Both the position numbers and the translations under genes were made by a program. DNA of 5,245 nucleotides from CANQDT01 sp051878935 (GTDB lineage: Bacteria; Bacillota; Clostridia; Lachnospirales; Lachnospiraceae): assembly GCA_051878935.1 (NCBI GenBank), contig JBJELB010000105.1, forward strand, positions 1 to 5,245, given 5' to 3'. This document shows, in pieces, positions 1 to 5,245 of this stretch. The notes under the pieces are model-generated. The model was not told the DNA's origin and did not search any database. It saw only the letters and a program-made list of their open reading frames with translations. Every line of letters begins with the position of its first letter. Position 1 is the first letter of the stretch.

Positions 1-353
1 TGCTTCTGATGTAAAAAAGCAAGATCCTGAGCACTTGTAGCAGTGGTATGTTTCTGGTTCAGGAATATTACAGAGGAATTACGGCATGCCTGAAACAGCA
101 TTGCCATTCGTGTAAAGGAAGAAATGTTCGTTCTCGCTGACAGTGCCTTTGCTGTTTGCAGCGGCTGTTCGTAGCTGCGTCTGATCAAGGCATCCACAAT
201 AGCGTCCTTAGAGGGATAGTAATAGTAGATGCTTCCCTTGCCTATGCCGGCTCTGGCGGCAATCTCACTTACAGAAATATGTTGAATGCTTTTTTCCTCC
301 AGCAGCTGCTGCAGGGCATCCAGTATTTTTTTTGATTTATCGGCATCCGGCAT
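1..353 (-). CDS. TetR/AcrR-family transcriptional repressor (C-terminal part missing at window edge)
   Basis: The gene reads leftward from an ATG at 353..351 and stays open to the window edge, giving 117 complete residues of a family that is usually about 180-210 long, so the ligand-binding end lies outside. Residues 1-60 form a clear TetR DNA-binding domain: a first helix (KKILDALQQLLEEK), then a helix-turn-helix in residues 26-47 with IAARAGIGKGSIYYYYPSKD, the family hallmark. The residues after about 60 are the start of the ligand and dimer domain, which is variable and does not reveal the inducer. The start is backed by an AAAGGTGG ribosome site (370..363) 9 nt upstream. It is divergent from the lipid/acyl operon and separated from it by a promoter region with two dyads, so it is probably that operon's local repressor, sensing a substrate or product. 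Family assignment is firm; target and ligand are inference. Confidence 0.93.
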   Translation of the reverse strand, partial: MPDADKSKKILDALQQLLEEKSIQHISVSEIAARAGIGKGSIYYYYPSKDAIVDALIRRSYEQPLQTAKALSARTNISSFTRMAMLFQACRNSSVIFLNQKHTTATSAQDLAFLHQK

Positions 354-401
354 GTTTGATAGCCACCTTTCTCATTCCAGTTATTAAGAGTTTGTTAAGC
401 A

Positions 402-430
402 ATTATAACATATTAGTAAATTGTGAACAA
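402..430 (-). promoter_or_regulatory. Candidate promoter for the TetR gene
   Basis: On the minus strand TATAAT lies at 407..402, preceded by TG one base away (TGTTATAAT), an extended -10. A weak -35 match, TTGTTC, sits at 430..425 with a 17-bp spacer. A short dyad TTGT-GA-ACAA (421-430) overlaps this -35. The predicted start of transcription is about 40 nt before the TetR ATG. The -10 is perfect but the -35 is poor, so the call rests on the extended -10. Confidence 0.6.
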
Positions 431-488
431 TAGAGAATCATTCCGCAAAAGATGGAAATATTTCGTGCTTTTTTTGTGCTGTCTGTAA

Positions 489-503
489 TTGACCGTAGGT
501 CGA
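489..503. promoter_or_regulatory. Operator-like dyad, copy 1, over the -35 box
   Basis: The sequence TTGACC-GTA-GGTCGA is an inverted repeat with five of six arm pairs matched (only 490/502 fails). It covers the whole -35 hexamer of the rightward promoter. Its 16-base extension (489-504) matches 11 of 16 positions in the dyad at 533-548. Size and symmetry suit a TetR-family dimer. That the adjacent TetR protein binds here is inference from position. Confidence 0.68.
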
Positions 504-518
504 AATGCGTGGTATAAT
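489..518 (+). promoter_or_regulatory. Promoter of the SCP2-to-ligase operon
   Basis: TTGACC (489-494, five of six bases of the sigma-A -35 consensus) and a perfect TATAAT (513-518) are separated by 18 bp. TGG directly before the -10 makes it an extended -10 as well. This is the best promoter-like sequence in the window. Transcription would start near 525, leaving a leader of about 45 nt before the ATG at 570. The -35 lies within a dyad (489-503), suggesting that repression is by direct block of RNA polymerase. Confidence 0.82.
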
Positions 519-531
519 CAGATTAAAATTA

Positions 532-548
532 ATCGACTGCTGGTCGAT
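532..548. promoter_or_regulatory. Operator-like dyad, copy 2, in the early transcribed region
   Basis: ATCGAC-TGCTG-GTCGAT is a perfect six-base inverted repeat with a five-base centre, starting about 7 bp after the predicted transcription start. It follows the same TCGACC-N3-GGTCGA pattern as copy 1, with one inner mismatch (538/542). The two copies are offset by exactly 44 bp, close to four helical turns, so two bound dimers would lie on nearly the same face of the DNA. A role as an RNA hairpin in the leader is possible but the stem is short. Confidence 0.68.
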
Positions 549-558
549 AGATGGATTT

Positions 559-564
559 AGGAGG
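559..564 (+). promoter_or_regulatory. Ribosome binding site of the SCP2 gene
   Basis: A full AGGAGG sits 5 nt before the ATG at 570. This supports that start and the reality of this small gene. Confidence 0.85.
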
Positions 565-569
565 ATAAT

Positions 570-926
570 ATGACATACGCTGAGTTTTTTTATGAAATCA
601 AGAACAAATTTATGGATGCAGATGTGAGTGATATTCATGAACATCTGGCATACCAGTTCTGTATTGAGGATGAAGAAAGTGGTGGAATTTTCTATGTTGA
701 AGTAAAGGATGGTCAGCTCTTTGTGGAGCCATATGAATATTATGACAGAGATGCTGCTTTTATTTCTGATCCTGATACACTCATGAAAATCGCAGAAGGA
801 AAAATGGACCCGGTATGGGCATTTACGACAAAGAAGTTAAAGGTGGAAGGAAATCTTGATAAGGCTCTCAAACTAAAAAACATTATAGACATGAAACAGA
901 AAGAGAAAAAAGCAAAGAAAAAATAG
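570..926 (+). CDS. SCP2 sterol-binding domain protein (small lipid-binding protein)
   Basis: A 118-residue protein made of a single SCP2 (sterol carrier protein 2) fold, about the size of stand-alone family members. The family signature is visible: a first strand at YQFCIED (28-34), FYVEVKDGQL (41-50) as the central strand pair, then ISDPDTLMKIAEGKMDP (65-81) and the closing KLKVEGNLDKALKL (89-102), which matches the usual 'G-x-L-K-V-x-G-x-L' end of the domain. The last 11 residues are almost all Lys, Glu and Gln, a charged tail. There is no signal peptide, so it should be cytoplasmic. SCP2 domains bind fatty acids, acyl-CoAs or sterols in a hydrophobic tunnel and have no catalytic residues. 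As the first gene after the promoter and upstream of an acyl ligase and carrier protein, it is probably a carrier or buffer for the lipid substrate or product; this role is inference. The stop is 29 nt before the next gene. Confidence 0.9.
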   Translation: MTYAEFFYEIKNKFMDADVSDIHEHLAYQFCIEDEESGGIFYVEVKDGQLFVEPYEYYDRDAAFISDPDTLMKIAEGKMDPVWAFTTKKLKVEGNLDKALKLKNIIDMKQKEKKAKKK

Positions 927-955
927 TATTTAGGATAGTTTAGTCTGGAGGACGT

Positions 956-1927
956 ATGGGAATTTTAAAAAAAGGAATCGCCTGTGCAGGAGCACTCGCA
1001 GCAGCAGGGGCGCTGGAGACCGCTTATTTTTACAGAAGAACCATGAAGAGAAACAAGGTGGATATGCAGCGTACGATAAAAATGGCGGGTACGGACTGGT
1101 CGCAGTATTCGGAAATTCTGGCAGAAAGAAAAGCATTTATGATGCAGCAGCCTCATGAAGATGTCTATCAGACCTCTTTTGATGGTCTGAAGCTTCATGC
1201 GACCTATTTTCCGCCAATCAATGAAAACATGGAGAAGAAACGGGTTGTGCTCTGTTTTCATGGTTATACCAGCAGAGGAATGAGTGATTTTACGGGATTG
1301 ACAGACTATTATTTCCGACGGGGTTATGCCATGCTGCATCCGGATGCCAGAGCCCACGGAGACAGTGAAGGAGAATATGTCGGCTTTGGTTGTCTGGACA
1401 GAAAAGACGCATTGATGTGGATTGAGTGGGTTATCCAAAAGTGTGGTACGGATGTTGAGATTCTTCTTCATGGCATTTCTATGGGTGGAGCAACGGTGTT
1501 AATGGCAAGTGCTTTGGAGCTTCCGCCACAGGTGAAGGGAATCATATCCGATTGTGGTTTCACCTCTCCGAAGGAGGTTTTTACTTATGTATTAAAGACA
1601 ATGTACCATCTCCCACCGTTTCCTGTTATGCAGGGGGCGGAAATTATAAATAAAAGGCTTGCCGGATATGGTATGGATGAATGTAATGCAAAACGGGAGG
1701 TTGCGAAAGCAAAGGTGCCGATTTTATTCATTCATGGTTCAAAGGATACGTTTGTACCGACGAAAATGTGCCATGAGATATATGAGTGCTGTGCATCGCC
1801 CAAGAAAATCCTGATTGTAGAAGGTGCGGCTCATGGAGAGAGCTACTATAAGGATATGGATGCATATGAAAATGCATTGGATGAATTTACAAATGAATTA
1901 TGGAAAAGTCAGGAGGAGATAATGTGA
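956..1927 (+). CDS. Alpha/beta hydrolase with N-terminal hydrophobic segment
   Basis: A 323-residue alpha/beta hydrolase of the broad COG1073-like type. All key parts are present: the oxyanion motif FHGYTSRG (101-108), the DARAHGDSEG loop (130-139), the nucleophile elbow GISMG with Ser175, acid Asp264 in HGSKDTF, and His293 in EGAAHGES. Residues 7-26 are rich in Ala and Gly and mildly hydrophobic, with RR and KRNK just after. This looks like a membrane anchor with the catalytic domain in the cytoplasm, although topology is uncertain. The start is supported by GGAGG at 947-951. The active site is complete, so it is likely an active esterase, lipase, thioesterase or amidase; the substrate cannot be read from sequence. 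In this operon it might free fatty acids for the ligase, edit mis-loaded carrier protein, or act on the product. Its stop overlaps the next start by 4 bp (GTGA). Confidence 0.9.
   Translation: MGILKKGIACAGALAAAGALETAYFYRRTMKRNKVDMQRTIKMAGTDWSQYSEILAERKAFMMQQPHEDVYQTSFDGLKLHATYFPPINENMEKKRVVLCFHGYTSRGMSDFTGLTDYYFRRGYAMLHPDARAHGDSEGEYVGFGCLDRKDALMWIEWVIQKCGTDVEILLHGISMGGATVLMASALELPPQVKGIISDCGFTSPKEVFTYVLKTMYHLPPFPVMQGAEIINKRLAGYGMDECNAKREVAKAKVPILFIHGSKDTFVPTKMCHEIYECCASPKKILIVEGAAHGESYYKDMDAYENALDEFTNELWKSQEEIM
1911..1916 (+). promoter_or_regulatory. Ribosome binding site deciding a GTG start for the condensation gene
   Basis: AGGAGG lies inside the end of the hydrolase gene, 7 nt before GTG at 1924. 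An in-frame ATG at 1900 comes before this site and has no comparable site of its own, so the GTG is the better start. The GTG overlaps the hydrolase stop in GTGA (1924-1927), an arrangement typical of translational coupling. Confidence 0.8.
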
Positions 1928-3321
1928 AAACAAGAAAAGGTTACAAAACTTATCCGTTGACAGCTGCCCAGAAATTTCATTTTTATTATCTGGAGCATTG
2001 TCCGAAAAAAGAGGTTGTCAATGTGGGAACCAGTCTTACTATCGAATATGAGCTGGATATCGATGTGTTGAGACAGTCCATATATAAGGCATATGAGCGC
2101 TGTGAGTCCATGCGTCTTCGCTTTGCCTATGACAACAAAGAGAAACAATGGTATCAGTATGTGGTAGACAAAGAGGAACGCGAAATCGAATATGTTGATT
2201 TCTCAGGCAAAAGCATGGAAGAAGCAGAGGCGATTATGAAGGAATGGACGGCGGTTCCTTTTGAGAGAGAAGATTCTCCTATGAACCGGGTTGTCATGAT
2301 TAAGACTCCGGATGGAAATCAGGGAGTTTATCTTCTGGCCGATCATCTGATATTGGATGCGCAGTCCCTGATCTGCTTCATGAAGGATATCATAGAGCTT
2401 TACAGTAGCACGATGTTTGAAGGTGTGGAATATCCAAAAGAGATGCGCTCTTATATTGAACAGCTGGAGAAAGACCTGGCATATGAGGCCGGAAGCAAAG
2501 CGCAGCAAAGAGACCGGGAATATTTCCACAAGCTGATTGATGAATCAGAACCTATTTATAACGGAATTGATGGTCCGAGAGCACTTGAGGAAGAAAGAAA
2601 GAAAAATCCGAAAGCAAGAGCAGCCCAGTTTATTTCGAGAAATGTGCAATCAGCGCTGGATATTTTCCATCTGGAAGAAGAACCAACAGCCCGTCTGATG
2701 AAATTCTGCGAGGAGCAGCATGTCTCCCTCCAATGTCTGTTGATTATGGGTATCCGTACTTATTTGCAGAAAATGAATGGAAATGATGACGTGGCAATCA
2801 ATGTTGCCTATGCAAGAAGAGCAACGTTAGCAGAAAAGAAATCAGGCGGAACGAGAATTCATTCCTTCCCGTTTCGAACGATCATTCCGGAAGATATGAC
2901 CTTCCTTGAGGGAATTCATGTCATTCGAGATAGTCAGAATGAGATTTTCAGACATACCAATTTTGATCCGGTAGAGTATTTTGCATACAGAAGAGAGAAA
3001 TATCCGGTAGAGCCTGGAAGAACCTACGAGCCTATGTCATTAACCTATCAGCCGATGACATTAAAGGATCAGGGCTTGAATAAGCTTGGGGATATTAAGT
3101 ATAAGACCAAATGGTATCCAAATGGAGCAACCACACAGGCAATGTATTTAACGGTTATGCACAGACCGGAGGATAATGGACTTGATTTCAATTTTGAGCA
3201 TCAGATAGAGGCAGTATCAAAAGAAACGCTGGAATATTTCTATTATTATATGTGTAAAATTATGTTTAAGGGAATTGAGAGTCCCAACCTGAAAATTGGT
3301 GAAATTATTAAGCTGATATAG
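1924..3321 (+). CDS. Stand-alone condensation-domain protein (NRPS C-domain type acyltransferase)
   Basis: A 465-residue protein from the GTG start (473 from the ATG at 1900), the length of one complete NRPS condensation domain with nothing fused. Visible motifs: C1-like YPLTAAQKFHFYY (10-22), C2-like RCESMRLRF (59-67), the active-site loop DHLILDA (140-146), and C5-like IHSFPFRTI (312-320). The canonical loop is HHxxxDG. Here the second, catalytic His (His141) and the Asp (Asp145) are kept, while the first His is Asp140 and the Gly is Ala146. The family transfers an acyl group from a carrier-protein thioester to an amine, sometimes to a hydroxyl. With a carrier protein and an acyl ligase directly downstream, it most likely releases the acyl chain onto a free small amine or amino acid. 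The acceptor is unknown. It is cytoplasmic, with no signal or membrane segment. A condensation-fold protein of another activity, such as epimerase-like or O-acyltransferase, remains possible. The carrier gene begins 44 nt after its stop. Confidence 0.87.
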   Translation: MKTRKGYKTYPLTAAQKFHFYYLEHCPKKEVVNVGTSLTIEYELDIDVLRQSIYKAYERCESMRLRFAYDNKEKQWYQYVVDKEEREIEYVDFSGKSMEEAEAIMKEWTAVPFEREDSPMNRVVMIKTPDGNQGVYLLADHLILDAQSLICFMKDIIELYSSTMFEGVEYPKEMRSYIEQLEKDLAYEAGSKAQQRDREYFHKLIDESEPIYNGIDGPRALEEERKKNPKARAAQFISRNVQSALDIFHLEEEPTARLMKFCEEQHVSLQCLLIMGIRTYLQKMNGNDDVAINVAYARRATLAEKKSGGTRIHSFPFRTIIPEDMTFLEGIHVIRDSQNEIFRHTNFDPVEYFAYRREKYPVEPGRTYEPMSLTYQPMTLKDQGLNKLGDIKYKTKWYPNGATTQAMYLTVMHRPEDNGLDFNFEHQIEAVSKETLEYFYYYMCKIMFKGIESPNLKIGEIIKLI

Positions 3322-3353
3322 AATTGTAAGTTTTTGTGTGGAAAAGAACAGAG

Positions 3354-3359
3354 AAGGAG
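3354..3359 (+). promoter_or_regulatory. Ribosome binding site of the acyl carrier protein gene
   Basis: AAGGAG lies 6 nt before ATG 3366. An in-frame ATG at 3336 would add ten charged residues that no carrier protein needs and lacks a good site upstream, so 3366 is the start. Confidence 0.82.
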
Positions 3360-3365
3360 AAGAAT

Positions 3366-3593
3366 ATGTTTGATAAATTGGCAGATATCATTGTAAATTA
3401 TGTTGAAGTGAATAAAGAGGAGATTAAGCCGGAATCACGTTTTATGGAAGATTTGGGGTTCACTTCCTTTGACTTTATGAGTATGCTCGGAGAAATAGAG
3501 GATGAGCTCGATGTAGAAATCGTCCAGGAGGATGTTGCAGACATCCGTACAGTACAGGAAGCAGTGGATTATCTGGAGGAAATCTCCGAGTAG
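3366..3593 (+). CDS. Acyl carrier protein / phosphopantetheine-binding thiolation protein
   Basis: A 75-residue, strongly acidic protein, the normal length for a free carrier protein. The attachment motif is EDLGFTSFDFMSM (28-40), with Ser34 as the phosphopantetheine site; the usual Asp before it is Thr33, giving TSF instead of DSL. The first helix (FDKLADIIVNYV) and the later helices (EDVADIRTVQEAVDYL) fit the four-helix fold. It is not next to fatty acid synthesis genes, and lies between the condensation and ligase genes. It is therefore read as a dedicated thiolation protein that receives an acyl group from the ligase and presents it to the condensation protein. No phosphopantetheinyl transferase is present in the window, so activation must come from elsewhere in the genome. 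The ligase gene starts 16 nt after its stop. The family call is secure; partner assignment is inference from gene order. Confidence 0.93.
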   Translation: MFDKLADIIVNYVEVNKEEIKPESRFMEDLGFTSFDFMSMLGEIEDELDVEIVQEDVADIRTVQEAVDYLEEISE

Positions 3594-3596
3594 CAG

Positions 3597-3603
3597 AAAG
3601 GAG
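3597..3603 (+). promoter_or_regulatory. Ribosome binding site deciding the ligase start
   Basis: AAAGGAG lies 6 nt before ATG 3610. The frame is open back to an ATG at 3532 within the carrier gene, but the 26 extra residues would be carrier-protein sequence read in another frame. An ATG at 3605 is out of frame. Start 3610 is therefore preferred. Confidence 0.82.
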
Positions 3604-3609
3604 TATGGT

Positions 3610-5148
3610 ATGAATATGGTGAGCAGTACCATCCGTGAACTTCTGCTTAAAACAGAGGCGGAGCATGGTTCATGGGATGCATTTCGGTATAAGGTAAAAA
3701 GAAGTGACAATGGCGGAAAAAAATCGGTAGCCATTGAAAGCAAGACCTATACACAATTAAAGAATGATTCTGAATGTTTCTCTGCAGTGTTGGAATCACT
3801 TCATGAACAAAAAAGCCATATTGCAATTGTGGGAGCAACCTCTTATACATGGGTGGTTGCTTATATGGGAATCGTTAACAGCGGGAGTGTAGCAGTTCCT
3901 CTTGATGCCCAGCTTCCGTTAGAGGATTTGTGTGAACTGCTGAACCGTGCAGAAGTCACAACTCTCGTTTATGATGAGAGCAAGGCGCAGCTGGCAGCGG
4001 AAGCACAGAAGACATGCCCGGGCTTACGATATGTGATTTCCATGAGTGATGAGAGCATCGTTTCGGATTCGTTGTCGTTCTGGAAACTGGTCGGAGAACA
4101 GAAACCGGGATATGACTATATGCCGCTTCCGGAAGAACTGGCTACCATTATGTTTACTTCCGGAACAACCGGAAAAAGTAAGGGAGTTATGCTTTCCCAC
4201 CGTAATCTGGCAGAAAATGCGACCTGTCTTGATATGAAAATTGAGCCGGGAACGGTAATCTTGTCCGTATTGCCGATTCATCATGCCTACTGCTTAAGTA
4301 TGGATATTTTAAAGGCACTTTCTCTTGGAAGTGTGATTTGTATCAATGATTCTCTGCTTCGTGTTGCAAAGAATATCAAGCTGTTTGAGCCGAATATGAT
4401 ATTGATGGTTCCGCTGATGATCGAAACACTTGCGAAGAAGCTGGAGGAGGTTTCGTGGATGCCGGCTTCGCTTGTAAAGGCGAAGGTGTTTGGGAAACAG
4501 TTCCATACCGTATGCAGTGGTGGTGCCTATTTAAATCCTACTTACATAGAAACTTTTAAGAAGTACGGAATTACGATCCTGCAGGGCTACGGAATGACGG
4601 AGTGTGCTCCTGTTATCAGTACGAACCTGAGCTGGAATCATAAAGACGGCTCCGTAGGTAAGCTTATGCCGAACTGTGAAGCAAAGACAGTGGATGATGA
4701 GCTGTGGGTAAGAGGCTCAAGCGTTATGCAGGGATACTATCATATGCCGGAAGAAACAGCAGAAACTCTGGAAGAAGGATGGTTGAAAACAGGTGACCTG
4801 GGATATGTAGATGAGGATGGCTTTGTGTTCCTGACCGGCAGAAAGAAGAACCTGATTATAACAGCCAATGGTGAAAATATATCTCCGGAAGAAATAGAGA
4901 ATAAGCTTGGAGAAAGCCGGTTGGTACAGGAGGTTTTGGTACGGGATTGCGAAGGTGTGATAGAAGCCGAGATTTTCCCGGATTTCGAATATGCGGGTAA
5001 GAAAAAAATCAAGGATATTCAGACTGAACTTCAGGCACTTCTGGATGCTTACAATCAGAATGTACCTTTATATAAGAGAGTATTGAAACTCAAAGTCCGT
5101 GAATCTGAGTTTGAGAAAAATACAACAAAAAAAATTAAACGATTCTAA
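3610..5148 (+). CDS. AMP-forming acyl ligase (fatty acyl-ACP/CoA synthetase type)
   Basis: A 512-residue member of the ANL superfamily of adenylate-forming enzymes, full length. Motifs in order: the P-loop FTSGTTGKSKG (182-192), LPIHHAY (221-227) in the A4 region, GYGMTECAP (326-334), TGD (394-396) with Asp396 for ribose binding, the hinge GRKKNLI (410-416), and a C-terminal TTKKIKR (505-511), where Lys508 aligns with the catalytic lysine of adenylation. The pattern resembles long-chain fatty acyl synthetases (FadD/FAA1-like) more than amino-acid-selecting NRPS adenylation domains. It would convert a carboxylic acid and ATP to an acyl-adenylate and then transfer the acyl to a thiol. With a carrier protein immediately upstream, the acceptor is probably that protein rather than CoA, but CoA is not excluded. 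Chain length and substrate identity cannot be read from sequence; an aryl acid is a possible alternative. It is the last gene of the visible operon. Confidence 0.92.
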   Translation: MNMVSSTIRELLLKTEAEHGSWDAFRYKVKRSDNGGKKSVAIESKTYTQLKNDSECFSAVLESLHEQKSHIAIVGATSYTWVVAYMGIVNSGSVAVPLDAQLPLEDLCELLNRAEVTTLVYDESKAQLAAEAQKTCPGLRYVISMSDESIVSDSLSFWKLVGEQKPGYDYMPLPEELATIMFTSGTTGKSKGVMLSHRNLAENATCLDMKIEPGTVILSVLPIHHAYCLSMDILKALSLGSVICINDSLLRVAKNIKLFEPNMILMVPLMIETLAKKLEEVSWMPASLVKAKVFGKQFHTVCSGGAYLNPTYIETFKKYGITILQGYGMTECAPVISTNLSWNHKDGSVGKLMPNCEAKTVDDELWVRGSSVMQGYYHMPEETAETLEEGWLKTGDLGYVDEDGFVFLTGRKKNLIITANGENISPEEIENKLGESRLVQEVLVRDCEGVIEAEIFPDFEYAGKKKIKDIQTELQALLDAYNQNVPLYKRVLKLKVRESEFEKNTTKKIKRF

Positions 5149-5187
5149 AAATATTAGCCTGCCGTTTGCCCCGGTGAAATGTCGCTG

Positions 5188-5224
5188 ACGGCGGTGCGTA
5201 TCTGTTTTTTCTTGCACCGTTTTC
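5188..5224 (+). terminator. Weak candidate terminator after the ligase gene
   Basis: CGGTGC (5192-5197) and GCACCG (5214-5219) form a six-pair GC-rich stem with a 16-base loop that includes a T6 run, followed by TTTT (5220-5223, the first T able to wobble-pair at the stem base). An alternative stem pairs GCCGT (5161-5165) with ACGGC (5188-5192), with the T6 run (5204-5209) downstream. The loops are large and the U-tract short, so this is only suggestive. No gene is seen in 5149-5245. Confidence 0.3.
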
Positions 5225-5245
5225 CGGTTTAAGAAAGACATTGCA

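Noticed and set aside
393..410. TGTTA / TAACA inverted repeat around the TetR -10
   Set aside because: The arms are five AT-rich bases with an 8-bp centre in an AT-rich stretch, so chance is likely; it also does not resemble the two TCGACC-type dyads.
438..644. Minus-strand open frame of 68 codons across the operon promoter and SCP2 start
   Set aside because: It overlaps the best promoter, both dyads and a real gene, and shows no domain.
956..1000. Possible lipoprotein signal at Cys10 of the hydrolase
   Set aside because: The residues before Cys10 are GIA, lacking the Leu/Val/Ile at -3, and the segment before the Cys is too short; an uncleaved anchor fits better.
965..1471. Long open frame of 168 codons on the minus strand within the hydrolase gene
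   Set aside because: It lies opposite a gene with all hydrolase motifs, has no recognisable domain, and its composition (many Arg, His, Cys and Ser) is typical of an antisense shadow.
3532..3609. N-terminal extension of the ligase into the carrier gene
   Set aside because: The 26 extra residues are the carrier gene's end read in another frame, while a good ribosome site points to ATG 3610.
5149..5245. Minus-strand frame open across the end of the window, possibly the tail of a convergent gene
   Set aside because: About 35 open codons is not significant, the translation has no recognisable family features, and it would run into the ligase end. It is better read as intergenic DNA.

Overview
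The window looks like a piece of a Gram-positive Clostridia chromosome, most likely a gut Lachnospiraceae/Eubacteriales relative. The reasons are the moderately AT-leaning base composition, strong AGGAGG-type ribosome binding sites before every gene, extended -10 promoters, and the protein family mix. The taxon is an inference from style, not from a marker gene.

Layout: a TetR/AcrR-family repressor gene runs leftward from 353 and is cut by the window edge. A 216-bp divergent intergenic region (354-569) follows. It holds a promoter for each direction and two related copies of a dyad with consensus TCGACC-N3-GGTCGA, one lying over the -35 box of the rightward promoter and one just downstream of its -10. 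Five genes then read rightward as one tight operon: an SCP2-type lipid-binding protein (570-926), an alpha/beta hydrolase with an N-terminal hydrophobic segment (956-1927), a stand-alone NRPS-type condensation protein (1924-3321, starting at a GTG that overlaps the previous stop), a free-standing acyl carrier protein (3366-3593), and an AMP-forming acyl ligase (3610-5148). The last 97 bp are non-coding, with a weak terminator-like hairpin.

How the genes work together (inference): the ligase would adenylate a carboxylic acid, probably a fatty acid, and load it on the phosphopantetheine arm of the carrier protein (Ser34). The condensation protein would then transfer the acyl group to a free amine or other nucleophile. 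The SCP2 protein and the hydrolase could bind, supply or process the lipid substrate or product. There is no ketosynthase, acyltransferase, thioesterase or amino-acid-selecting module, so the product should be a simple acyl conjugate rather than a peptide or polyketide. From memory, unchecked here, split ligase / carrier / condensation clusters in gut Clostridia have been reported to make fatty acid amides from exogenous fatty acids and amines; this operon fits that pattern. The TetR protein probably controls it through the two dyads.
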